From positions 55,705,840-55,769,839 of the forward strand of contig CM064862.1 of the NCBI GenBank assembly GCA_032719365.1: a stretch of 64,000 nucleotides of DNA, in the 5' to 3' direction. Positions 43,735-53,927 of the stretch are shown here, one piece after another. The position numbers were made by a program, and so were the translations under genes. Within the stretch, counting starts at the first letter, position 1, and each line of letters opens with the position of its first letter. Below the pieces are notes generated by a model. It made no database searches. It saw only the letters and a list, made by a program, of their open reading frames with translations, and was not told the origin of the DNA. The stretch comes from Prinsepia uniflora. Taxonomy: Eukaryota; Streptophyta; Magnoliopsida; Rosales; Rosaceae.

Positions 43735-45410
43735 TTATATGGTCTCCTCCAGGGTCGACCTGGAGAGTCACGATCCACAGACTAGAGTGGGTATCCCCAT
43801 AGGGATCCCATTCCAGGAGTGGAGGTTACTTATTATGTTGTGCTCCCGGACCAGATTCCGGAGAGATATGTGGACTAGATCCAGAGAGAGAGCTCAGACT
43901 AGATCCAGAGATTGAGCCTCCTAGATGGAGATTCCTGGGAGAAGACTCGGAGTGAGACCCCGAGTAGTGTGCACACTAGATAGATTTGACATCATGACGA
44001 TATCGGGGATGTGTTCCCTAGGGGCTGTGTGCCCCGAGTTGGAATCTTCTCGAAAGTGCCTCGGATGGGTTATACGTATGTTGATACGTATGAGGTTTTA
44101 TGGAAAAGTGATTTGAGGGCGGAGACCCTGTGTTTTATGATTTAGAAAGTGATTTGGGGCGGAGATCCCGTATTTAGAAAATGATTTGGGGCAGAGACCA
44201 CGTATTTGATATTCTGGGAATTGGTTTTGGGCTAAGACCCACGTGACATGATTTGTGGCTGAGTTCCCATGTTTTGAGTTATGGTTTGTAAGTGTGATTT
44301 CGAGTCGGGGACCCAAATGGATTTACGGGGCATGACGGTTTATGGGGCCGGGCATGATCCCTTGAAAGGTTTTGAGAATGTTTTCAAATGATTTTATGAA
44401 TATTTGATAAATGGTTTTGAATGCATGCATATGTATTTATGAAGGGCATAAAGGTCTTTAAGCGAAAGTGTTTTTATTAAAAGATTATTTTTGTCCACTC
44501 CCAGTTTTAGTTATTTAATGCCCTTCAGGTTGATCGCGGATGCGGGCTGTAGTAGAGACGAGACATCACTCCCCTCCTCCAACGATCCTGACGCACTCTG
44601 ATAGCCCCGACGAGGGCTAGAGTTGGAATTTTCCCTGGTCTGACACTTCGTGTCAGACGGGATCAGGCGGGTATCACGTTAATCCCAGGGGATTTGGGAC
44701 CGGTCCTGACATAAAGACTTCGTTATTGTGATATCCCCCGAGGCCTATTGATTGTGTTTTGAGTTTAAAGACTCGTTGATATCTCGAGAAGTGCTGATAT
44801 ATGTGAGTTTTAAAGACTCGGTGATTGAGATCCAGCAGATTGATTGACTTGTGAGTTATTGTTGATTTCCGTTGTTTTCGGATGTTTTGGGCAGTGGCCC
44901 GATGGATTTATGGATTTTTGGACTGAGCTCCCGTCTTTTGATTTTGATTCATGGTTTTGGGATAAGGCCCTGTATTTATGGTTTCGGGCTAAGGTCCGAG
45001 GTTTAAGGAAAGGAAATGATTTTGTTTTTCATACACGGTTTTCTTATATTGGAAATGAAATGGATTATGAAATGATTTCTGATTTTTCATAAGCGGTTTT
45101 CTGATCGTTGAACTAAGTGATTTTTGAATGCATACATTGGTTTTATGTGGGGGTAGAAATGTCTTTTTCTTTAACATGCTTTATAAACTGATTTATTTTT
45201 GTCCACTCAAACCTTTTATGTTTTTATTGACCCTCCAGATCGTAGCATGATGACCAACGCCCATCGAGAGGTGAAGGCATGAATGGGCACATGTATGGTT
45301 ATCCCTTGTTTGGCAAGTGCTGAGGGTAATTTTGGAACTTCAGTTGACATGTTAGATGGGAGCAGGACCAGGCATGGTTATCAATGTTCCTCAGGGGACG
45401 TGTCCTGTCA

Positions 45411-46187
45411 GTAGTCATGTAGGTAGATCACCCTTCATTCTTCTTGCTCTGAGAAGGATATGGTTTCCCAACCATTCTTCCCATTTTTTCTTGCTCTGCC
45501 CTCCTCCGTGTGGAAGACATGCTGGTTGTGCTATGTGGCGTGGAGGAAATTCTTCTTTGCTCGGTTGGATGCCAAAGATAAGGAGATGGAGGGGCCGCCA
45601 CTGATCTTGTTGATCTGAGAGTGGCGGGGCTACTGAGGTGCATACTGTAAGAACTGGTTGATCTTGTTGTCTCGAACGAGTACCGTAACCAGATCCCTAA
45701 AAGCTACACATCAGCTGATGCTGTGACTATTGTATTTATGATTTTGGTAATAAATGCCAATGTTCTTCGTCAGTTGGTTGGTCGCTAGTGCTTAGTCTAG
45801 TTTGGGGATCACATTCTCAATGTTCATGAGCACGTTCTGGTATGAGGTGTTTAGGATGGTGTACATCTTATACTTTGACTAAGGAGTAGCTACTAGGTGC
45901 TGATGTTATTTGGCTAATAATCCTGTTAGTAGCGCCTTGAGGATTGTTGTGATGTCCATGGCTTTTCTCCTTTTTTCCTAGGTTGTAGGAGCTGGAGTAT
46001 CCTTCCTTTTTCCACTCGGAGAGTGTTGGTTGTGATTCTGGCCAGAGGTTGACCGTGGAGTTGATGGCTGAGTATTTGAGTTACTCGTTCGGTATGTGTT
46101 GATCGAATCCTAATGCTAGGCCACTATGTGTTGGTCGGTGTACCATATCCTTTGTTGGTTAGCAGCACAGCTTTGGCATGAATCACG
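45411..46187 (-). pseudogene. Element T gag C-terminal region and gag-pol linker
   Basis: This piece lies between solo LTR C and element L and joins the T protease (left) to T gag (right). On the minus strand one frame shows YTILNTSYQNVLMNIENVIP and, after a stop, NIGIYYQNHK. These resemble the Y-T-P-L-N and K-Y-C-x-x-H segments that follow the capsid in Tat-clade gag. Several stops are present. The 71-codon open frame at 45428-45643 (minus) lies in the linker and has no recognised domain. Confidence is moderate because the match is by short motifs. Confidence 0.65.
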
Positions 46188-49100
46188 TGTAATGACCCGT
46201 CCTGAATATCAAAATTAAATATTAATTAATTATGATTTAGAATGACTAATCTTGGATTAGTTGAGTGAAATCGGACGAAATGTGCAAAATGACCATTTTG
46301 CCCCTAGGCGTGGGAAAAATATTAACTTTTAGTTCGGGCGGTCAAACGGACTTTGACCGATGACTGTGACGTAGTTCGGGACGTCACGAGTTCATAGACA
46401 GGTGTCACGTTCGATTCCGACATTCGAGGACGTTCGGAAGTTGAGGGGTATTTTGGCAATTTTAAAAGGTAAGGGGCCAAGTGTTGACTTTTGACACGGG
46501 AGGTCCAATGGACGAGGGCCAAGGACCGTTACGTAGGTTGAGTCGATACGAATCCAATGATAGGCGGCATGCCCAAATTGGAGATTCGACGACAAAGATA
46601 TGGTCACGGGATCGAAATCGATTAACCGAACAAACCGGGATTTCGATTAAAATATTATTTTATGGTGATCAATAACCGACGACTAAGCACATCTGGATGA
46701 GTGAAAAGTGTCACCCATCCCTTGATTTAAGGCCAAAATTCAGATCCATGTCTTAGGGAAAACACCATCATGATGTTTTATTATTTGTTAATTGTCTTTA
46801 ATTATTCTTAATCAGCCATTTCTTCTTCTTTGTGTTTTCTTACCCGTGAACAAAGCAAAACAGAGAAGTGAGAGTTGATCTCTGTCCATCAGTTCCCTTC
46901 CATTTCTGAGCTTGAGATTAAGGGATTGAGAGTTTAGTGAGACAGACTTAGCTAGGGAAACACTGGGATTGAGAGAGAGTTGGAATCTGGAAAACCGAAG
47001 TTTAGAATTTTGGGAGGGAAAATTCGAATTCCAAGCTTTGAGCCTTGATGATCAAAATTGAGTTCAATTTGAGTCTTCTGGGATTGCGACGATCAGTTTC
47101 ATCTAAATAACGAAGGAAATCGAGGCCCAATTGACACTGAACGGGTCTGGTAACAGTGAGCAAGGTTCGAGCTTGAGTCGTGGGATTTTAGTCTTGGATT
47201 GATGCAATTGAACTGGGAAATATGTTCAGTAAGATCCCACGATGCTAATGGATGCATCAATTGAAGGAAAACATTGGGAAATTGTGGAGCTTCGAGGATG
47301 AACAGTGATTCGATGTTCTTCGAGGAATGAGTTCAGTTTGATTGGTTTAAGGTAAGTTTTTTTGTAATTAACGTTACAGAACTCTAATTAGACTTGAATC
47401 GAAGCTAAATGAATGTTCAATTGAAAGCATCAGCGTTGAATTGTTAGGAATTGAATCGGGTCTGTTCACGGGCAAAAGGATACGTTTTGCAGAGAAAACA
47501 GGTGAGGAAGACAACTATTGTAGCGGGCGCATGGTGGTCACGCGCAGCCACTCACGGCGGCGCGTGAGGGCGCGTACGGCCTTGTTTCAAGGTGAGGTCA
47601 ACATTACTTTGAATCCTCTAAGTGTAACGAACATTTTGACACTGGTTTCAAGGAAATCGGATATCATTTCGGTAAAGTTCCTCGTATCCGAAGTTTTGCT
47701 ATACGTTTAAAATATGTATTTAAATTCCAGAAAAATTGGGGAAAATTATATGAGGTATTTTGAGATGTTAGTGACCCTCATTAATGATTTTGGATAGGAA
47801 TTGCGATTCCCAGAAATTACGCAAAAACGTGTAGCTCGGAAAGCGAGCGATTCGGACGGTGTGTGTGAGTGGACTTTGTTTTCTAACCGTGATGCATGCA
47901 TATATGATTTAAATGCTTTATTATATGATTTTATATGCTTTGGCATGATTGATGTTTCAATCCGGTGATTTCTCGATTTTATGGATTATTATATTATTTT
48001 TGGCACGATTTTTGAGAAATTATGAAATTGATGTTTGGACTCGGATTATGAGTCCGAGATTTGAAATTGATAGAAAATGATGTTTGGACTCGGATTATGA
48101 GTCATGGATTGAAAAATGATGTATTGACTCGGGTATAAGTCAAGGATCGATTTCATGGATTTACGTGAAAATGGCAATTGAGGTTGCGAACGCATGGATT
48201 TGCGTGAAAATGTTATTTTGGGCATGAGACCCAACTGTATAGTGATTTTGACTCGGATTTGGAGTCACATGTGATTATGATGAAATTGATGATTTTCTAC
48301 GATTTATTGTTATTTTACGATTATTTTAATCATTCTTTCAGGCACATTTTACGAGGAACGTGCAAATGATGTTTTGGGCTAGGCCCGGAGTCAAAAAAAT
48401 TTCTAAAATGATATTTTGACTTAGTTGGTGAGTCAATGATGATTTCTGGATTATTTTATTATTGTAAAATGTGATTTTAAAGATTTACGGGTAAATGTTA
48501 ATTGGGGCTTGAGACCCAGTCGGGAATGATCTTGACTTGGTTTGAAGTCAAGGAATGATCTTGACTACACAAGTCAAGATTTGATTGAAATGTTTTCGGA
48601 TGCAATCCCGAGATGGTTTTCCTTGTGATTGTGAAATTCCCAGACGGTCGGAGCTAGGGGGATCACCCAGACGACCGGAGCTTGGGGGATATGATTATAG
48701 GATTGTTAGTTGATCCTATGGTAAGCCAACTTCTCGGATCTGACTGAGACTGGATGTATCACTCGGATGTGTCTGAGCCTGGGGATGGTGTTCGTCCAGA
48801 TGTGACTGAGCCCGAGGGTTGAGCCCAGAGGTGTCTGATCCCGAGAATGCGGCTGGATATTGGCCTACGCGTAGTGCAGTTGTGATTGTGTGATAGATTG
48901 TGCACTTGTGAGAAGTGCGGATTGATTGGATTGATTGATTGACTGTGCACTTGTGAATAGTGCTGATTGATGTTGTTTATGATGACGTACCGGTATCGAG
49001 TACGGGTTTTTGGTCTTTGTGGCCAGGTGATTATGTTTCACATGTTTTGGCTTGAGAGCCGGGTTTTGATGCTTTATAGCATGAACTGATTTGGTGAACA

Positions 49101-49474
49101 TGAGTTTTATGGACCATGGGAAAGCATGTTTTGATTTTATCGGTCCACTGTTCATACTTGAATGATTTCATACTATTACTCATATTTTATGATATGCATG
49201 CATGTTTGTGAAAACTGGAGGGTAAGAATGTATTTTGGCAAATATTTTTATCAAGGTCATTTTTGTCCACTCACAAGTTTTCTTTTTTATTGACCCTCCA
49301 GGCCGTGGTACGACGTTCGGGGCTGATCGAGAGGCGGAGGTAGCAGCAGAAATCAGTGCAAATATCCCTTGTCTGGCAAGCACTGAAAGGTAGTTTCGGG
49401 CCTTTAGTTGACTTGTCAGACGTGAGCAGGACCGTGTACGGTTTTTGACGTCCAGTTGGGACGTGGTCCTGTCA
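46188..49474 (+). mobile_element. Element L 5' LTR, 3287 bp
   Basis: It starts TGTAATGACCCGTCC and ends GTGGTCCTGTCA. It holds TGACGTAGTTCGGGACGTCA (46367-46386), the W-box pair (46340-46358), a decayed palindrome (46694-46720), the central block (47622-47680), donor-like GTGAGT (47865) and acceptor-like CCCTCCAG ending at 49301. Confidence 0.93.
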
Positions 49475-50438
49475 AAGTGGTAATCTTGACTTGGTTTGAA
49501 GTCAAGGAATGATCTTGACTTGTTTGAAGTCAAGATTTGATTGAAATGTTTTGGAATGTAATCCCGAGATGGTTTTCCTTGTGATTGTGAAATGCCCAGA
49601 CGGTCGGAGCTAGGGCGGATAACCTAGACGACCGGAGCTTGGGGGATATGATTATAGGATTGTGAGTTGATCCTATGGTAAGCCAGCTTCTCGGATGTGA
49701 CTGAGCCTAGATGTACCACTCGGATGTGTCTGAGCCTGGGGATGTGTTCGCCCAGATGTGACTGAGCCGGCAGGTTGAGCCCAGAGGTGTCTGATCCTGA
49801 GAATGCGGCTGGATATTGGCCTACGCGTAGTTCAGTTGTGATTGTGTGATAGATTGTGCACTTGTGAGAAGTGCGGATTGATTGGATTGATTGATTGACT
49901 GTGCACTTGTGAATAGTGCGGATTGATGTTGTTTGTGATGACGTACCGGTATCGAGTACCGGTTTTTGGTCTTTGTGGCCAGGTGATTATGTTTCACATG
50001 TTTTGGCCTGAGAGCCGGGTTTTGATGCTTTATAGCATGAACTGATTTGGTGAACATGAGTTTTATGGACCATGGGAAAACATGTTTTGATTTTATCGGT
50101 CCACTGTTCATACTTGAATGATTTCATACTATTACTCATATTTTATGATATGCATGCACGTTTGTGAAAACTGGAGGGTAAGAATGTATTTTGGCAAATA
50201 TTTTTATAAAGGTCATTTTTGCCCACTCACACCTTTTCTTTTTTATTGACCCTTTAGGCCGTGGTACGACGTTCGGGGCTGATCGAGAGGCGGAGGTAGC
50301 AGCAGAAATCAGTGCAAATATCCCTTGTCTGGCAAGCACTGAAGGGTAGTTTGGGGCCTTTAGTTGACTTGTCAGATGGGAGCATGACCGTGTACGGTTT
50401 TTGACGTTTAGTTGAGACGTGGTCTTGTTAAAGTGGTA
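48529..50438 (+). repeat. Tandem duplication, two copies of about 955 bp
   Basis: 48529-49482 and 49483-50438 both run from ATCTTGACTTGGTTTGAAG through the LTR end to AAGTGGTA in the primer site. The first copy ends TGGTA and passes straight into ATCTTGAC, so its primer site is broken; the second has the full TGGTATCAGAGC. The 3' LTR has one copy only. Confidence 0.9.
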
Positions 50439-50445
50439 TCAGAGC
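50434..50445 (+). other. Primer binding site of element L
   Basis: TGGTATCAGAGC after the second duplicated LTR end (GGTCTTGTTA, a decayed GGTCCTGTCA). Confidence 0.92.
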
Positions 50446-50474
50446 ATTTGGTTACTGATTTCGGTTGTTACGTC

Positions 50475-51329
50475 ATGCCTCCGAGACGTGCGCCCCGTGC
50501 ACGGCCTGAAGATGAGTGGGACGAGAATAGTGTTAGAGAAGGTCCAGATATTGAGAGAGCTCGACGGTTAGGAGCCACTGTGTTTCGTGGTGATTCGGGC
50601 CCGGATGGTGCCGATGATTGGATTACTCGTTTGGAAAGGATTTTTGAAGTCATGAGATGTCCCCCGGAGGACATGGTGTCATTAGCCACTTTTCTTTTGG
50701 ATGGCTATGCATACAGGTGGTGGCATAGTTTATAGTTGACTGGATGGGATGTCCGTACCTTGGCATGGGAGGCTTTCCGAGAGCGATTTTTAGATCAGTT
50801 TTACCCTCGCTCGTTTTGGAACCCTAAAGAGGTTGAGTTCCTCCAATTGCAGCAAGGGAATCTGTCAGTGGTCGATTATGAACAGAAATTTTTGCACTTA
50901 TATAGTTTTGCTCCTTTGTATGTGGCAAATGAAGAGGATAAGTGTCGACGGTTTGAACAGGGATTGAGGAATGCGATACGAGGTACCGTGACTGTGGGCT
51001 CGTATTCTACCTTGAGAGAATTGTCGGATGCTGCTATTCGAGTGGAGGCTACTATTTTACCTGTGCAATAACAATCTTTGAGCTCTGTACGACGCCAAGA
51101 GCGTCAGGATACTGAACAGATAATTCAGGAAACATCGAAGCGAGTTAGTCTTCACTCCCTTGTGTCGCGACCCCTGGTGGGTGTTCATTCGAGTGGAACT
51201 TCAACCCAGTCGACAGGTAAGCGGCGTGGTGGAGCAAGTCGCCTCAGCACTGCCCCCTGTTACTTTTGCAGGAACCTTGGGCATTTGCGAAGGAACTGCC
51301 CCTATCGACTTGAAAGTAGTTCAAAGTAA
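50475..51329 (+). pseudogene. Element L gag, nearly full length, two in-frame stops
   Basis: One frame of about 284 codons from ATG 50475. Order: basic leader MPPRRAPRARPEDE; capsid region WITRLERIFEVMRCP, ATFLLDGYAYRWW; then WEAFRERFLDQFYP, VEFLQLQQGNLSVVDYEQKF, FEQGLRNAIRG and SDAAIRVEA; a C-terminal CCHC knuckle CYFCRNLGHLRRNC (about codons 255-270). Stops TAG (50733) and TAA (51069) break the frame, with no frameshift. It belongs to the retrotransposon gag family and would form the particle shell and bind RNA. Length and order fit a Tekay/Del-type gag; an upstream in-frame ATG (50412) lies in the LTR/primer region and is unlikely to be the start. Confidence 0.92.
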
Positions 51330-53914
51330 TTGTATTGATACATGGTTTCGTGATACTTTGTAAATAGTTTGTGTTATACACTTGTGTTGTAATATTGTAT
51401 CCTGTGTTTTGGTTGTGTTGGACTAGTGTTGGTCCGGATGGTTGTTTTTGATAATGGTATGGTATGTAGATGGGCATGTTGGGCCAGGGATAAACTTGAC
51501 CCGAGGATGGGGAGTCAGATGAGTGACAATTGGAATTCGGATATCGAATTGGACTCAGAGGGAGTCTAGAAATGGTTTGGTGTGTGTTGAGAAATCGTGG
51601 AAGGAATGTGGTTCACCTAGGGGTATTTTGCTAGGTAACCGGATATTCCAGTGGTGGCATTGACGTTAGTCAAGATTGAATTTGGACTCGAGAGGAGTCG
51701 AGACATTAGACTTGGACTCAGTAGGAGTCAGGAGTTGGTTTAGGACTCGGGATGAGTCCTGATGTGATATGAGGGCTCCGGATGAGCCGGTTATGACTGT
51801 GAGTTGATGAGGCAGGTATTCTGACCACAGTTGGATTGGTTATGATAACATGTTGGTGTGCCTACATCTACGGATGGGCATGTGATGTTCTTGATGAATG
51901 TGTTGACTATCCTAAGAGAAAAATTCGTGGTGTTAGGTTTGGTCGACCAGAGTAGACTTGTGACATAAGTGTTAGTAGTGGCCGAGGTTAGTGTGAATCC
52001 CGGAAGCCATAGACGTTCTTTCCTGTGGACAAATTGATGTGTTATTATGAGAGTTGTGATTTGGTGAAGTATTTTTGGGCAGCATAGGACAAGGATTGTC
52101 GATGCTAGCTAAACCCTAATGAGTTTTACTTTTCCCTACGTGGTTTGGGATCGACCATATTGATCTATGGGTCGAGTATGCAGAGGTCATACTTCTGGAA
52201 AGGACGACCATCAGGAATGGTAAAGGATGATAAACAGAAAAGCCTATTGTGTGTGAAGGTGATAGTTAGGAGACTTTAAGATTACGACCTTAGAGTCGGG
52301 TCGGGTATTATTTCGGTACGGTTAGTAAGGTAGCCGATATACTAAGCTGAGAGTTAAAATTTTTGTTAACGTAAGGATAAGTGGAATCCTATTATGGATG
52401 GAACTCCATGGGCTTGGAGTAATACTTGATTTTGATCATTTGGACTACTGGGGTCCAGTTGTAGGATCATGCTTGGTGTACGATTTGCAGTATCGTATGG
52501 ATGATGGTACTTAATACCTAGTGACGGTACATGAGTGGTACCAGTGGTGTGTGGATCCTAGGTGGATCTGGATTGCGATGTTGACGACTTTGGGCGTCGT
52601 GACGATCGAGGATGGTGACGTTCATGGTCGGGTGACATAGTGATGGATCTGGACCGTGATCTTGTTGATCCAAATGGGTAGAGAGTTTATCACTCTTATT
52701 TGACTATTTGAGTTAAGGATAATGGGACTGAACTTCCTTTCGAGGTAAATCCAGTTTAGTGTATTACTCGAGCGAGTAGGTTTCCTAAGGGGTCGAATTT
52801 GGTCAACCTTAGAGTTGTGAATGATGGGATTGGCTTCATTATGAAGTCAATCGAATGTAATGTGTAATCGTTTGAACTGGTAACTGAGAGTTTCAGATTT
52901 GATTCGTCATGGTAGACGTGGTCGAGATTTGATGCCAGTTGGCATGAGTAGGTACGCCTTCGTAGGCGCGAGTCAGAATGGTACATGTGGGACTACGTGA
53001 TTAGGAGTGTGGTATGATACCGGGTAGACTAGTGGCGCTTGGTGATGGTATATTAGGTATACCAGTAGTATGTTGGTGAACGTGTTGGTGATTGGCTTAG
53101 TTCCGATACGATTGGTTTTGGTGTTAAACGTGAACTGGACATTGAACACGATGCACTGGGCAGATTGATTCTGATGAATTCAGTGATTGTATGAGCAGGT
53201 GCTCTTAGCCGTGGATGGCTAGTGAAACTCTAGTGTTGATTTGTGTGATCACTGCTAGGCTGGTGTTCAATGTGTACCAGTTACACCGTCTGATTGAGTG
53301 TGATGACGGTATGCGTATACTCAGGATGAGTGAGTTGGTGGTTTGTGTGACCACAAGTTGCTTTGCGAGATATTATCATGCCGTGACCTTACCAGCATCT
53401 TGATTGCTGAAGGGGTGACAATTGTGGATACTGAGGCTGGTATTTGTCGCAGGATTGAGCTTGCCCTGCGAGGTGAGATCATGTTGTTGATCTTACGCTA
53501 CATTGAGGACGTTGTAGTACGATGTGATGTCACTGATTGGTTGATGATTGGAGTTTTACTAGGGTGGTAAAGCTTATTGGTGACAGTTTGGCTAGTAGTG
53601 TCAGCATGGACTGCCAAGTGAGATTTGGTGACTCCCAGTGGGAGCAGCCGCCAGAGTATATTAGTGATTAAGAGGAATTGTCAAGCTGAAGGAGTTAGCT
53701 TAATGATGACATTGTCCATTTCAGGTGATCAATTTCACTCGAGGTGGTCGAGTGTAGTCAGTACAACGTGAGTCTGTGATGAGATGTCTGAGTGCAGACG
53801 AGTTTTTGTGTTGGTCAGTGGGGGTACAAGTGTACACGTGTTGTGAGGCCAATTTGTTTTCCACGAGGTGGACGTGGAATACGGATAGTTGGAATTTCGA
53901 GGATGAAATTCTTT
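51330..53914 (+). other. Element L internal region after gag, non-coding
   Basis: 2.6 kb without pol motifs. It has GACTC/GAGTC-rich text (51545-51790: GGACTCAGAGGGAGTC, GGACTCGGGATGAGTCC) like J at 61910-61960 and D near 5340. It also shares an AGTGTTAG...GTGAATCC block (51971) with J (63830). The end AATTTCGAGGATGAAATT precedes the polypurine tract. Confidence 0.75.
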
Positions 53915-53926
53915 AAGGGGGGAAGG
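53915..53926 (+). other. Polypurine tract of element L
   Basis: AAGGGGGGAAGG, one base from the 3' LTR. Confidence 0.9.
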
Positions 53927-53927
53927 T

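Larger units (their letters stand above)
33543..44711 (+). mobile_element. Element K: complete non-autonomous LTR element carrying nested element I
   Basis: 5' LTR 33543-36698, primer site 36702-36713, internal 36714-39380, polypurine tract 39381-39390, 3' LTR 39394-44711 (interrupted by I). TAAAG lies on both outer flanks (33538-33542 and 44712-44716). The internal 2.7 kb has no retroviral coding motif. K is inserted in the TTTAAAG repeat array of solo LTR C. Confidence 0.94.
39394..44711 (+). mobile_element. Element K 3' LTR, interrupted and partly deleted by element I
   Basis: 39394-40291 matches the 5' LTR from its start to about 34465, and 43740-44711 matches about 35725-36698. The equivalent of roughly 34466-35720 is missing, replaced by I. 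The intact as-1-like site is at 39572-39591, the palindrome at 39899-39926 and the stem-loop at 44638-44658. Confidence 0.9.
22194..45410 (+). mobile_element. Solo LTR C, about 2.58 kb net, interrupted by H and K
   Basis: The pieces are 22194-22409, 31878-33542 and 44717-45410. The start is TGTAACGACCCGAAAATTC and the end GACGTGTCCTGTCA. GTAGT flanks both sides (22189-22193 and 45411-45415), and both outer flanks belong to element T. When H and K are removed the sequence is continuous through CTAGATA/CATAAGG and through GAGTTTAAAG/ACTTCG. The last junction restores the TTTAAAGACTC repeat array seen whole in J. Donor-like GTGAGT lies at 33078 and acceptor-like CCCTCCAG ends at 45238. Confidence 0.92.

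Noticed and set aside
47441..47710. 89-codon frame open in both LTRs of L (also 55189-55458)
   Set aside because: The two translations differ at more than ten positions although the DNA is nearly identical, and other LTRs lack it. This looks like unconstrained drift, not a protein.
48529..50438. Duplication in L as a second complete LTR
   Set aside because: It lacks the first 2.3 kb of the LTR and has no target duplication; it is a partial tandem copy.
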